Below are positions 23,512-32,207 of a stretch of DNA of 64,000 nucleotides, one piece after another. The translations under genes and the position numbers were made by a program. The DNA is from Faecalibacterium gallinarum. Its GTDB lineage: Bacteria > Bacillota > Clostridia > Oscillospirales > Ruminococcaceae. Below the pieces are notes generated by a model. That model saw nothing but the letters and a program-made list of their open reading frames with translations, was not told the origin of the DNA and searched no databases. The stretch lies in the NCBI RefSeq assembly GCF_022180365.1, contig NZ_BQKV01000106.1, positions 24,023 through 88,022 on the forward strand. Reading direction: 5' to 3'. Each line of letters begins with the position of its first letter. Position 1 is the first letter of the stretch.

Positions 23512-23628
23512 CGGCATACGGATGCAGGCTGACTGAAACGCACCGGGCACACCACTTAAGGCTGCTTGGTTCCCCACCTGACCTGGTTCGCAGAGGCCCC
23601 GTCGTACAGGACCCGCATCCGTATGCCG
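23512..23628 (-). ncRNA. ffs: Signal recognition particle RNA, small bacterial type
   Basis: About 117 bases. The two ends pair over 12 or more bases (CGGCATACGGATGC and GCATCCGTATGCCG). The apex holds the SRP core: ACCAGGTCAGG, the GGAA tetraloop within TGGGGAACCA, and AAGCAGCC. This RNA binds Ffh to direct membrane proteins to the translocon. Its position just upstream of dnaX is typical of many Firmicutes. Confidence 0.92.
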
Positions 23629-23690
23629 AACCACGCAGCAAGGCGCTGTCCGACAGATAACACAAGAGCGTCGCGCTCTGTGCTTTTAGT

Positions 23691-23719
23691 ATAGTACCAT
23701 ATTCCGGGGGAAAATGCAA
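23691..23719 (-). promoter_or_regulatory. Promoter of the SRP RNA
   Basis: Minus strand TTGCAT (23714-23719) and TACTAT (23691-23696) at 17 bases; an overlapping TATACT sits at 23688-23693. An AGAGCG-CGA-CGCTCT hairpin lies in the leader at about 23665-23679. Confidence 0.55.
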
Positions 23720-23724
23720 GGGGA

Positions 23725-24181
23725 TTTATACTCCCGCCCTCCCACCCATCTAATGTGTCCCCCCTGCCGCTGCGCGGCATCCCCCCTCCGGGGGGAACTG
23801 GCCGAAAACCGCTGCTCCTGGGGCCGCCGCCCGGATTTGCCCAGCAACAACGCCGAAGCGCCGCCAGTGGCGGAAACAGCAAGGCGTTGTTGGCGCCGCG
23901 CTCCAATATTTGCAAGGGCGCAAGTCCCGCCGCAAATATTGGTTCAGCGCAAGAGATCCGGCCCCGCCAAGGCGGCCCTTCTCTTGCGCTGAGCTGGTTT
24001 TTCCTGCGCGGCAGATACCGCTTGAAAAAAACAGACCGCGTGGCAACAACAGCTCCCTGTTTCGCCCACTGGGCGCGGTCGGCTCCGCAGCGGCGCTTCG
24101 GCGGCGTTGCCCGCCCATTTAATGCCCCCTGTTTTTTCACGTTAAGCTGTCGCGGCGCGGGCGTAATGGCCCCCACACAAG
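23725..24181. repeat. Dispersed intergenic repeat, copy R2 (large imperfect palindrome)
   Basis: This gap of about 450 bases has no credible gene. It begins TTTATACTCCCGCCC like the other copies and shares GGGGCCGCCGCCCGGATTTG with R3. Inside are nested perfect inverted repeats: CCAATATTTGC and GCAAATATTGG (about 23903-23942), and CAGCGCAAGAGA and TCTCTTGCGCTG (about 23945-23991). The left arm from about 23842 and the right arm to about 24112 are rough mirror images. The right arm also matches R4. At about 24143 a short AAGCTGTCGCGGCGC recalls the 53-base tandem unit at 57.8 kb. Confidence 0.75.
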
Positions 24182-25240
24182 CTAGGGCGCGGATGAATCC
24201 CTCAGTTTCCCCAGCCAGCAGACCACCAGGCAGCAGCCCAAAAACGCCAGGGCCGCGCAGTCGGGGGGCACCCGCCGCAGGGGCACCACCTGGGGCGGCA
24301 GGGTGCTGAACACATCCGCCGCGCCCCCGGGCAGGAACAGCCGGAACAGCCCCAACGACAGGGGCAGATGGAGCAGCCGGGCGGCCAGCAAGGGCCGGAA
24401 GGAAATCTCCTTTGGGCAGAGGGTGCGGATCTGCAAGAGGACCGACGCCCCTTGGACGCTCAGGGCCGCGCAGCAGAGCCAGGCCGCCCACCGCCCCGAC
24501 CGGGCGGCCAGATCGCAGCCCGAACAGACCTCCAAAACCATGGCCAGGACGGTGGCCGCCCCGCCGGGCAAGAGCGCCCCCAGCCCCGCCGCCAAAAACC
24601 GGAAGTAGAGCACGAAACCGCAGAGTTTCAGATAGGCCACCGCCGCATTAGCGATGACCTGGTCGATCCCCCCAGCCTCCCCCGGGGCGGGGCGGGTTGG
24701 CCGTTCCACCGCCGGGGAGGACACCCGCCGCCCCAGCCGAAGCAGAAAGGCCGCCAGATACCCCGCCAGCACCTGGGCCAGGAAGAGCCGCACCCCCAGT
24801 TCGGCGCTCCCCAGCATCTCCCCGCCCACCGTCAGGACCACAAAGGAGGGGCCCGAGCAGATGCAGGCGGGCAGCAGGGCGGCGGCCTCGCCGGGGGTCA
24901 GCTCCCCCGCCCGGACGGCCTCGGCGGCGGCGTTGGCGGCGGGGGCAAAGCCCCCCACCAATCCCATCAAAAGCACACCCCCTGCCGCCCGGGCCCGCAC
25001 CCCGCAGAGCCGGGCCGCCGGGGTCAGGAACGCCCCCAGCACCCCCGCCGCCCCCGAGCGGACCAGGAGCACCGACACAATTAAATAAGGGAAAAGGGAC
25101 ACCAGCAGCCCCCCGCCGCAGAGGGCCAGCCCCTCGGCCAGGGCCTCGGCGCAGGCCTCCGGCGCCGCAAAGGGCAAAACCCCCGTCAAAACCGCCGCCA
25201 AGGCCAAGCCCCACCGCCCCAATTTGTTCGCACGACTCAT
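24182..25240 (-). CDS. ylbJ: Sporulation integral membrane protein, YlbJ family
   Basis: A 352-residue membrane protein with about eight hydrophobic segments. The pair of helix-loop segments LVGGFAPAANAAAEAV and LLPACICSGPSFVVLTVGGEMLG, and the second half with GGIDQVIANAAVAYLKLCGFVLYFRFL and VLEVCSGCDLA, match the YlbJ pattern of two gate-like domains. In Bacillus the protein is made in the mother cell and is needed for heat-resistant spores. ATG 25240 is used; an in-frame GTG six bases upstream is possible, and no strong ribosome site is seen for either. It is divergent from yqfC-yqfD, also mother-cell genes. GC and alanine/leucine content are very high. Confidence 0.75.
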   Translation of the reverse strand: MSRANKLGRWGLALAAVLTGVLPFAAPEACAEALAEGLALCGGGLLVSLFPYLIVSVLLVRSGAAGVLGAFLTPAARLCGVRARAAGGVLLMGLVGGFAPAANAAAEAVRAGELTPGEAAALLPACICSGPSFVVLTVGGEMLGSAELGVRLFLAQVLAGYLAAFLLRLGRRVSSPAVERPTRPAPGEAGGIDQVIANAAVAYLKLCGFVLYFRFLAAGLGALLPGGAATVLAMVLEVCSGCDLAARSGRWAAWLCCAALSVQGASVLLQIRTLCPKEISFRPLLAARLLHLPLSLGLFRLFLPGGAADVFSTLPPQVVPLRRVPPDCAALAFLGCCLVVCWLGKLRDSSAP

Positions 25241-25312
25241 AACCACGCCCCCCGGTTTATATATATGTAGCGGCCCGCAACTTCTTGCGCAGCCGTTATG
25301 GGAGGGAAAAAG

Positions 25313-25600
25313 GTGTCGAAACATCGCAAAAAGCGCACAACACCGGGCGGCTGGCTCAAGCTCTTGTTCCGGCAGCCTCCCGCCGGGCTGTACCTTCAGC
25401 CCTCGATCTACATCAGCGGCGCACAGATGGAGATCGAGCATTTTCGGCGGGTCCGCGCCTACGACGAAACCAAGCTCTGCCTCGAGATGGGGCGGGGGCT
25501 GTTCACCGTCTACGGCGACGGGATGCAGATTCTGACCCTGGCCGCCCACCGGATCACCCTGCGGGGGCGGTTTTTGCGGACGGATTTTTCGGAGGAATAA
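25313..25600 (+). CDS. yqfC: Sporulation protein YqfC
   Basis: A 95-residue protein of the YabP/YqfC family. It contains PSIYISGAQMEIEHFRRVRAYDETKLCLEMGRGLFTVYGDGMQILTLAAHRITLRGRF, which fits the family over its whole length, and a basic N-terminus. GTG 25313 is taken because GGAGGG lies six bases upstream; the ATG at 25298 overlaps that site. It lies three bases before yqfD, as in most spore formers, where the pair is controlled by sigma-E. Exact function is unknown. Confidence 0.9.
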   Translation: MSKHRKKRTTPGGWLKLLFRQPPAGLYLQPSIYISGAQMEIEHFRRVRAYDETKLCLEMGRGLFTVYGDGMQILTLAAHRITLRGRFLRTDFSEE

Positions 25601-25603
25601 GGA

Positions 25604-26743
25604 ATGGATGCGGTAGAACTCTGGGCGGCCGTCCAGCTGACGGCCCTGGGCGGCGACACCGAGGGGCTATTGGGGGCCGCCGCGGCGGCGGGGCTCCACC
25701 TGCGGCAGATCGAGCCCCTGCCGGGGGGCTTTGCGGCCCGGTGCGCCGCCTGGCACTACCTCCCCCTGGCGGGGCTGGCCCGCCGGCGGCGGGTGCGGCT
25801 GCGGGTGACCCGGCGGCGGGGGCTCTGGTTCCGGCTGCGGCCCCTGGCCCGCCGGGCGGGGCTCTGGGTGGGGCTGGCGGTCTTTCTGCCCCTGTTGCTC
25901 TGGGCCCGGGGTCTGGTTTGGGCGGTGGAATACCCCGGCATGACCCCCGGCCAGGAGGCCCGGGCCGCCGCCGCCCTGCGGACGGTGGGGCTGGAACCCG
26001 GGGCCCAGGTGACCCAGGCCCTCCTCACCGCCGGGGAATACGCCCTCCTGGAGGGCGGGGAATTCGCCTGGGCCAGCGTCAACTTTTTCGGCGGGCGGCT
26101 GACGGTGGAGGCCGCCCCGGCCCGCGACGCCCCCGAGATCTTCTCGGGGAACTTGCAGGGGCTGAAAGCCAGCGCCGCCGGGGTGGTGACCGAAATCAAC
26201 CTGAAAAGCGGCACCCCTCTGGTCACGCCGGGGGCCACGGTGGCCGAGGGCCAGACCCTCATCGGCACCTCCCGCACCGAGCGGGACGGCACACTGATCT
26301 ACCAGCCCGCGGCGGGGAGCGTCCTGGCCCGGTTCGAGTGGTCCGCCGCCCACACCCAACCCCTGGACAGCCAGTCCCCCGCCCTCACCGGCGAGGCCGA
26401 CACCCGGCGGGTGATCCGCTGGGCCGGGCGGGAGCTGGTACTGCCCTTCGGGCCGGGGGAGGATTCCGGGGAGCTCGCCATCACCCGGCACATCCAGCCG
26501 GATTTATGGGGGCTGCCCCTCCCCTTTTCGGTGGAGGAGACCACCTATTATCAGCAGCAGCCCGCCGAGCTCCGGTACTCCGACGAGACGGCCCTGGCCC
26601 TGGCGCGGCTGGCCTGCCTCCAGGCCCTCGAGGAGGAATACCCCGACGCCCAGCTGGTGGCCCAGCGGGAGAATGTCCAGCGGACAGCGGACGCGGTCCA
26701 CTACGACGTTGTCTACACCGTGATCGCCGACATCGCCCGCTGA
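25604..26743 (+). CDS. yqfD: Sporulation protein YqfD
   Basis: A 379-residue protein of the YqfD family. Residues 1-90 hold an arginine-rich segment (LARRRRVRLRVTRRRGLWFRLRP), then one transmembrane helix (GLWVGLAVFLPLLLWARGLVW). After it lie extracytoplasmic repeats: FAWASVNFFGGRLTVEA, PEIFSGNLQGLKASAAGVVTEINLKSGTPLVTPGATV with a G-x-TV-x-EGQTLI segment, and RTADAVHYDVVYTVIADIA at the end. It is needed for sporulation in model species. Starts three bases after yqfC with AGGAATAAGGA ahead. A bidirectional terminator follows. Confidence 0.92.
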   Translation: MDAVELWAAVQLTALGGDTEGLLGAAAAAGLHLRQIEPLPGGFAARCAAWHYLPLAGLARRRRVRLRVTRRRGLWFRLRPLARRAGLWVGLAVFLPLLLWARGLVWAVEYPGMTPGQEARAAAALRTVGLEPGAQVTQALLTAGEYALLEGGEFAWASVNFFGGRLTVEAAPARDAPEIFSGNLQGLKASAAGVVTEINLKSGTPLVTPGATVAEGQTLIGTSRTERDGTLIYQPAAGSVLARFEWSAAHTQPLDSQSPALTGEADTRRVIRWAGRELVLPFGPGEDSGELAITRHIQPDLWGLPLPFSVEETTYYQQQPAELRYSDETALALARLACLQALEEEYPDAQLVAQRENVQRTADAVHYDVVYTVIADIAR

Positions 26744-26746
26744 GCC

Positions 26747-26790
26747 AAAAAAGACTGCCGCCCCCGGCAAAGGGGATGGCAGTCTTTTTT
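26747..26790. terminator. Bidirectional terminator between yqfD and hslO
   Basis: AAAAAAGACTGCC (26747-26759) pairs with GGCAGTCTTTTTT (26778-26790); the hairpin has T-runs on both strands. It serves the two convergent operons. Confidence 0.93.
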
Positions 26791-26803
26791 GGTTATGTAA
26801 TGG

Positions 26804-27697
26804 TTATTCCGCGGGCTGGGCCTCGGCGTCCAGCTGGGCCAGAAGGTCGTTCAGGTCGTAGGTATATTTGGCGTGGCAGAAGTGGCAGACCACCTCGCAG
26901 GAAGGGTCCTCGTCCCGCATCTTTTCCAGCTCCTTGCGGCCGAGACTCATGAGCATCTCCCGGGTGCGCTCCTCGCTGCAATCGCACTGGTAGGCCACGG
27001 TGCGGCGGTCCAGCACCTCCGGCTCGAAGCCCGCCAGCACCCGCTCCATGATCTGCTGGGGGGTCTGGCCCGCCTGCATCATCTCGGTGACCGAGGGAAT
27101 CCCCGCGATGTTCTGTTCCAGCCGGGCAATGTCCGCCTCAGCCGCGCCGGGCAGAAGCTGGACCAGATACCCCCCCGCGCAGAGGATGGAGAGGTCCTTA
27201 TCCACCAGCACCCCCAGGGCGCAGACGGTGGGGATCTGCTCGCTGTAGGCATAGTAGCTGGTCAGGTCCTCGGCCACCTCCCCCGAGACCAGGGGCACCT
27301 GGCCCACGGTGGGCTCCTTCTGGAGGGTGTTGTCCCGGATGACGGTCAGCACGCCGTCACAGCCCAGGGCCCCGCCCACGTCCAGGTGACCGTCCGCCCG
27401 GGGAGGCAGCTCCACCAGGGGGTGGTCGATGCAGCCCTTGACGTTGCCGGTGCCGTCGGTGCAGGCGATGGCCACCCCCGCCGGGCCCCCGCCGCTCACC
27501 CGCAGGGTGACTTTGTCCCGGGTGTCCTTGAGCATGGCGCCCATGAGGGACGCCCCGGTCAGAAGCCGGCCCAGGGCCGCCGAACAGGTGGCGCTGGTTT
27601 TATGCAGCTGCTCGGCGGTGCGGACGATATCGGTGGAATCCACCCCGCAGAAAACCACTGCCCCGTTGTGGGACAGGCCGCGAATCAGTTCTGCCAT
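26804..27697 (-). CDS. hslO: Redox-regulated chaperone Hsp33
   Basis: A 297-residue Hsp33. This chaperone is switched on by oxidation and holds unfolding proteins. Motifs include GRLLTGASLMGAML, LRVSGGGPAGVAIACTDGTGNVKGCIDHP, and the C-terminal zinc switch YQCDCSEERTREMLMSLGRKELEKM with VVCHFCHAKYTY (C-x-C plus C-x2-C). The last 20 residues are acidic. It is the last gene of lon-engB-methyltransferase-hslO; its ATG at 27697 is next to the stop of the methyltransferase and GGAGGAAC lies just ahead. Confidence 0.95.
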   Translation of the reverse strand: MAELIRGLSHNGAVVFCGVDSTDIVRTAEQLHKTSATCSAALGRLLTGASLMGAMLKDTRDKVTLRVSGGGPAGVAIACTDGTGNVKGCIDHPLVELPPRADGHLDVGGALGCDGVLTVIRDNTLQKEPTVGQVPLVSGEVAEDLTSYYAYSEQIPTVCALGVLVDKDLSILCAGGYLVQLLPGAAEADIARLEQNIAGIPSVTEMMQAGQTPQQIMERVLAGFEPEVLDRRTVAYQCDCSEERTREMLMSLGRKELEKMRDEDPSCEVVCHFCHAKYTYDLNDLLAQLDAEAQPAE

Positions 27698-28450
27698 TTA
27701 TTGTTCCTCCCGTTGTGTGTAGTTTTTGACGGCGCAGAAGAAATACCGCTCGCTCTCCTCGGTCAGGGGGCCGAAGCTCTCGCCGTCGCAGACCGATTCC
27801 AGGGTGAAACCGTTCTTTTCCAGAGCGGCGGTGATCTCCGCGAGGGTATAGGTGTACTCGAAGAATTCCTCGTGGAAATGCTCGCCGGTCTCCTGATAGT
27901 CGATGTCCACCGTAATGGTCACCCGGCGGGCGTCGGGGTCGTAGTGGTTCCGCCAGACGCAGCGGGCGTCCTCCTCCTCGAAGGTAAAGACGTTCTCCCC
28001 CAGCACCGCCTGGTGCTTATAGGGGGTGTTCATATCGAAGAGGAACACCCCGCCCTTTTCCATGAAAAAGGCGGCGTTGGCGATGGCCTTGTCCAGGTCG
28101 GGGATGTGGTTGAGGGTGTCGAAGGTGGACACCGCCCCCCGGATGGTGCCGTAGAGGTCCAGGGCGCAGAGGTCCTGCTGCAAGAGCAGCAGCCCCCCGG
28201 AGAGCCCCAGCTGTTCGGCTTTGTCCCGCACCACGCAGAGCATCTCCTCCGACTGGTCGATGCCGATCATGTCGTAGCCCGCCTGGGCCAGCATGAGGGT
28301 CAATTCGCCGGTGCCGCAGCCCAGATCCGCCAGGATGCCGCTGGATATGCCGTGGGCGTCCAGCCGGGCCTTCACCTGGGCGTAGAGGGCCTCGTAGTCG
28401 GCCTCGCCGTTGAACTCGTCGTAAAAATAAGCGAACTCGTTGTAGGCCAT
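27698..28450 (-). CDS. Class I SAM-dependent methyltransferase
   Basis: A 250-residue protein that begins AYNEFAYFYDEFN, typical of a small-molecule methyltransferase. It has motif I ILADLGCGTGELTLMLAQ, the acidic loop IGIDQSEEML and motif III/IV LYGTIRGAVSTFDTLNHI. The C-terminal half includes EYTYTLAEITAALEKNGFTLESV. The substrate is not known. ATG 28450 is chosen over upstream starts because it lies seven bases after the engB stop with a G-rich site, and the domain begins immediately. It lies in an operon of quality-control genes, which may be of interest. Confidence 0.85.
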   Translation of the reverse strand: MAYNEFAYFYDEFNGEADYEALYAQVKARLDAHGISSGILADLGCGTGELTLMLAQAGYDMIGIDQSEEMLCVVRDKAEQLGLSGGLLLLQQDLCALDLYGTIRGAVSTFDTLNHIPDLDKAIANAAFFMEKGGVFLFDMNTPYKHQAVLGENVFTFEEEDARCVWRNHYDPDARRVTITVDIDYQETGEHFHEEFFEYTYTLAEITAALEKNGFTLESVCDGESFGPLTEESERYFFCAVKNYTQREEQ

Positions 28451-28457
28451 CCCCTGC

Positions 28458-29057
28458 TCACTCCCCGTCCGTCCCGGCCGAGGCGGCCTCTTCCAAAAGG
28501 GCCTGCAATGCGGGCACGCCATAGCCGTTCTCGGCGCTGGTCAGCACCACGGCCTGGCAGCCGTAGGGGCGGCAGAGCGCCTCGAACTCGGCCTGGGTGG
28601 CGGCCAGCTGGCTCTTTTTCAGCTTATCGGCCTTGGTCAGGGCCACCACAAAGGGGATGTCATGGTAGTGCAGGTATTTGAGCATCTGCAAGTCGTCGGC
28701 GCTGGGGGCGTGGCGGCAGTCCAGCAGCTGGACCAGCAGGGTGCAGCGGTGCTTGGCGGCAAAATAGCTGTTGATCAGCTCGTCCCACCGCTGGCGGTCG
28801 GCGTTGGACACCTTGGCGTAGCCGTAGCCCGGCAGATCCACAAAATAGCAGCCGTCCACGCTGTAAAAGTTGATGGTGGCCGTCTTACCCGGGGTGGCCG
28901 ACACCCGGGCCAGGTTCTTGCGGTTGCACAGCTTGTTGATGATGCTGGATTTGCCCACGTTGGACCGGCCCGAGAAGCTGATCTCGGGGCGATCGGCCTC
29001 GGGCAGCTGGCTCGAGATGCCGTAGCTGGCCAGAAACTCTGCCTTGTTGTAGTTCAT
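28458..29057 (-). CDS. engB: Ribosome biogenesis GTP-binding protein EngB/YsxC
   Basis: A 199-residue GTPase needed for 50S assembly. It has the G1 loop SGRSNVGKSSIINKL, switch region ATPGKTATINFY, G3 DLPGYGYAKV, and G4 ALTKADKLKKS, then LTSAENGYGVPAL near the end. AGGAGAG lies six bases before ATG 29057. The lon-engB order is conserved in many Firmicutes. Confidence 0.95.
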   Translation of the reverse strand: MNYNKAEFLASYGISSQLPEADRPEISFSGRSNVGKSSIINKLCNRKNLARVSATPGKTATINFYSVDGCYFVDLPGYGYAKVSNADRQRWDELINSYFAAKHRCTLLVQLLDCRHAPSADDLQMLKYLHYHDIPFVVALTKADKLKKSQLAATQAEFEALCRPYGCQAVVLTSAENGYGVPALQALLEEAASAGTDGE

Positions 29058-29087
29058 GCTCTCTCCTTTGGTTTGTGGGGGTGTGTC

Positions 29088-31532
29088 TCAGCAGAAAGCG
29101 CCGGGCCGGGCGCCCGACTCCGCCGGGACCGGGGCGGCGGGCCGCTTTTTGGCCTTGGGGCGGGGGCGGCGGGCCGGGGCGGCGCCGGGGGCCGAGAGGG
29201 CGGTGCGGAGCACCTGTTCCAGGTTGGAGACCGGCACAAACTCCAGATTCTCCTTCACCTCGTCGTCCACCTCGTAGAGGTCGCTCTCGTTGTCCTTGGG
29301 CATGAGGACGATCTTCATCCCCTCCCGGTAGGCGGCCATGCTCTTCTCCCGCAGGCCGCCGATGGCCAGCACGTTGCCGTGGAGGGTGATCTCGCCGGTC
29401 ATGGCCACATCCCCCCGGACCGGGCGGCCGGACAGGCAGGAGATCAGGGCGGTGGTCAGGGTGACGCCCGCCGAGGGGCCGTCCTTGGGCACAGCGCCCT
29501 CGGGAGCGTGGATGTGCAGGTCGCATTTTTTCAGCTTTTCGGGGTCGATGCCGTACTCGGCGGCGTGGACCCGGGCGTAGGTGACCGCCAGCTGGGCGCT
29601 CTCCTTCATCACGTCGCCCAGAGAACCGGTGACGGTGATCTTGCCCGCGCCGTCCTCGATGGCCTGTACTTCAATGGGCAGGGTCTCGCCGCCCACACTG
29701 GTCCAGGCCAGGCCGTTGGCGATGCCCACCGCGCCGGTCCGGTTGAGGAACTCGGGCTTGACCCGGCGGGGGCCCAGCAGCTCTTCCAGCATGGAGCCGT
29801 TGACCGAGACTTCCTCGACTTCGCCGGCGGCGATCTTCCGGGCGCACTTGCGCAATACGCTGGTGATGGTGCGTTCCAGGCTGCGGACGCCCGCCTCCCG
29901 GGTGTAGCCGTCGATGAGGCCGTAGAGGGCCGACTGGCTCAGGGTCACCCGGCCGGTGAGGCCGCAGGCTTTCAGCTGCTTCGGCAGCAGGTGCTTGCGG
30001 GCGATGTTGTACTTTTCCACCCGGGTATAGCTGGGCAGCTCGATGATATCCATACGATCCCGCAGCGGGCCGGGGATGCCCCCCAGGTCGTTGGCGGTGG
30101 TGATAAAGAGCACGTGGCTCAGATCATACGGGATATCCAGGAAGTGATCTTTAAAGGTGTTGTTCTGCTCGGGGTCCAGCGCCTCCAGCAGGGCGGCGGC
30201 CGGGTCGCCCCGGAAATCCCCCGCCAGCTTGTCGATCTCGTCCAGCAGCATCAGGGGGTTCTGGCTCTTGGCGGAGATCATGGCGCTGATGATCTTGCCC
30301 GGCATGGCGCCGATGTAGGTCCGCCGGTGGCCCCGAATCTCGGCCTCGTCCCGGACGCCGCCCAGGCTCAGCCGGACGTACTTCCGGTTCAGGCACTCGG
30401 CAATGGACCGGGCGATGCTGGTCTTGCCCACGCCCGGGGGGCCCACCAGGCAGATGATCTGGGCCTTCATATCGGGGGCCAGCTTCCGGACGGCCAACAG
30501 CTCGAGAATCCGGTCCTTGACCTTCTTCAGGCCGTAGTGGTCCCGATCCAGGATCTGGGCGGCCCGGTTGATCTCCAGGTTATCGGTGGTGAAGGTGTTC
30601 CAGGGCAGGTCGAGGCAGGTATCCAGATAAGTACGGATGACGGTGGCCTCCTGGTTCGAGCCCTGCATCTTGGACAGGCGGTCCACTTCTTTCAGGAGTT
30701 TCGCCTCGCTGTCGGCTTCCAGGTGGAGCTCCTCGATCCGGCGGCGGTAGTTGTCCGCCTCGGCGTGGGTGTCGTCCCCCTCCCCCAGCTCGTCGGAGAT
30801 GATGTGGAGCTGCTCGTGGAGATAGTAGTCCCGCTGGTTTTTGTCCATGGACTCGTTGACCTTGTCGGCGATCTCCTTCTCGATCCGCATCACCTGGCAC
30901 TCCCGGTGGAGCATCTCCAAAAGCCGGTTCAGACGGCCCACCAGGGTGTTCTCGTTCATCACCGACTGTTTGTCCTGGTAGCGGAACAAGAGGTTTGCGG
31001 GGATGTACTCGCTGAGGAACGCGGGGTCGCTGGAGGACATGATGGCAAAGACCACGTCCTTCGCCAGCCGCGGATTCATGGCGAGATACTCGTCAAACCC
31101 GGCTTTCAGGCTGCGGAGCAGGGCGTCCACCTCCAGGGCCTGTTCCCCCTTGGGGGCCTGGACCGGCGCGGGGCGGACGGTGGAAAGATAAAACTTGCCG
31201 CTGGTGTCCAGCCCGGTGAGTTTGGCGCGGTATTTGCCCTCCACCAGGACCTTCACCAGCTCGTCGGACACCCGCAGCACCTGTTTGATCTCGGCCACCA
31301 CGCCGTAGGCGTAGAGGTCCTCCTGCTGGGGGGTGTCGGTGTCCATCTCCTTCTGGGTGACGAGAAAGACGTTGGAATTATTGGCCATCGCCCACTCCAC
31401 GGCGGCGACGCTCTTCTCGCGCCCCACCTCGAAGTGAACGAGATTGTTCGGAAAAACCACCAGCCCCCGCAGGGCGATGGCGGGCAGGTGCAGCTCGTGG
31501 CGCTCCACCTTAACAGTAACTTTTTCAGACAT
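29088..31532 (-). CDS. lon: ATP-dependent protease Lon
   Basis: An 814-residue Lon protease. The N-terminal substrate domain begins [26 protein letters not shown] and contains [12 protein letters not shown]. The AAA+ module has Walker [18 protein letters not shown], Walker [11 protein letters not shown] and TANDLGGIP. The protease domain has the catalytic serine in PKDGPSAGV (about residue 688) and lysine in [10 protein letters not shown] (about 731). The C-terminal extension after the protease domain is basic and proline/alanine-rich (about 35 residues). AGGTTCACAGA precedes ATG 31532. First gene of the operon. Confidence 0.96.
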   Translation of the reverse strand: MSEKVTVKVERHELHLPAIALRGLVVFPNNLVHFEVGREKSVAAVEWAMANNSNVFLVTQKEMDTDTPQQEDLYAYGVVAEIKQVLRVSDELVKVLVEGKYRAKLTGLDTSGKFYLSTVRPAPVQAPKGEQALEVDALLRSLKAGFDEYLAMNPRLAKDVVFAIMSSSDPAFLSEYIPANLLFRYQDKQSVMNENTLVGRLNRLLEMLHRECQVMRIEKEIADKVNESMDKNQRDYYLHEQLHIISDELGEGDDTHAEADNYRRRIEELHLEADSEAKLLKEVDRLSKMQGSNQEATVIRTYLDTCLDLPWNTFTTDNLEINRAAQILDRDHYGLKKVKDRILELLAVRKLAPDMKAQIICLVGPPGVGKTSIARSIAECLNRKYVRLSLGGVRDEAEIRGHRRTYIGAMPGKIISAMISAKSQNPLMLLDEIDKLAGDFRGDPAAALLEALDPEQNNTFKDHFLDIPYDLSHVLFITTANDLGGIPGPLRDRMDIIELPSYTRVEKYNIARKHLLPKQLKACGLTGRVTLSQSALYGLIDGYTREAGVRSLERTITSVLRKCARKIAAGEVEEVSVNGSMLEELLGPRRVKPEFLNRTGAVGIANGLAWTSVGGETLPIEVQAIEDGAGKITVTGSLGDVMKESAQLAVTYARVHAAEYGIDPEKLKKCDLHIHAPEGAVPKDGPSAGVTLTTALISCLSGRPVRGDVAMTGEITLHGNVLAIGGLREKSMAAYREGMKIVLMPKDNESDLYEVDDEVKENLEFVPVSNLEQVLRTALSAPGAAPARRPRPKAKKRPAAPVPAESGARPGAFC

Positions 31533-31588
31533 TCTGTGAACCTCCCGGCCGACGTGCCCAAAGGGGTTTGGGCATGCGGCTCTCTGTA

Positions 31589-31617
31589 ATTATATCGGGT
31601 TCGGGCGGCGGTTGCAA
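31589..31617 (-). promoter_or_regulatory. Promoter of the lon operon
   Basis: Minus strand TTGCAA (31612-31617), 17-base spacer, TATAAT (31589-31594), 57 bases before the start codon. The leader holds a GCCCAAAC/GTTTGGGC-like inverted repeat. No CIRCE element was seen. Confidence 0.85.
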
Positions 31618-31657
31618 CTGCTTTTGGCAGGAAATTGCCCCCCGGGTCAGCGGGCGC

Positions 31658-32194
31658 TTATTGGCGGCGCTCCCGGTCGGAGAGGCCCAGCCGCCCTAGG
31701 GCGGGCAGCAGGGCCCGCAGGGTGATGGAGGTGAGGGCGCCCATCACCAGCCCCAGCACCAGCATCACCGGCGCATAGTAGAGGGACATGGCGGAAGAGA
31801 GAATCACGCTGGCCCCCAGCAGCTGGCCCACGTTGTGGGCCAGGGCCCCGGACACCGACAGGATGAACCAGGTGGGCCGCACCGGCAACAAATCATAGAG
31901 CACCCACATCACCAAGAGGGACAAAAGCCCCCCGCAGAGGGAGAGGAAGCCCGCCGTCGGCCCCGACACCAAAAAGACGAAGAGGGCCTTGAGCAGATCG
32001 AGAAAGAGGGCCTGTTTCGCCCCCATGAAAAAGAGGGCGTACATCACCACAATATTCGCCAGCCCCAGCTTCATGCCGGGCAAAAGCCCCGGCAAAGTCA
32101 GCGTCCCCTCCAAAAAGGAGAGGGCCATGGCCAGGGCGAAGAGCAGCCCCGACAGGGCGATCTGTTTTGTCTTGCGGTCGGTGTGTTTCTGCAT
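31658..32194 (-). CDS. Gx transporter / heptaprenyl diphosphate synthase component I-like membrane protein
   Basis: A 178-residue membrane protein with five to six hydrophobic segments. It begins KQIALSGLLFALAMALSFLEGTLTLPGLLPGMKLGLANIVVMYALFFMGAKQALFLDLLKALFV, which matches the Gx/HepT-component-I-like family (PF07456). Other members resemble ECF-transporter substrate-binding subunits. Substrate is unknown. TAAGGGAGG precedes the ATG at 32194. It starts 13 bases after the ABC-F gene and is translated with it. The name component I is historical; no prenyl synthase subunit lies nearby. Confidence 0.8.
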   Translation of the reverse strand: MQKHTDRKTKQIALSGLLFALAMALSFLEGTLTLPGLLPGMKLGLANIVVMYALFFMGAKQALFLDLLKALFVFLVSGPTAGFLSLCGGLLSLLVMWVLYDLLPVRPTWFILSVSGALAHNVGQLLGASVILSSAMSLYYAPVMLVLGLVMGALTSITLRALLPALGRLGLSDRERRQ

Positions 32195-32207
32195 GGTATA
32201 ACCTCCC

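Noticed and set aside
23714..24309. Several overlapping frames in the intergenic region left of ylbJ
   Set aside because: They fall inside repeat R2, are rich in proline and arginine and have no ribosome sites or recognisable domains.
28662..31589. Plus-strand frame of 975 codons opposite lon and engB
   Set aside because: High GC content leaves long open frames opposite real genes. Lon is clear on the minus strand with all motifs.
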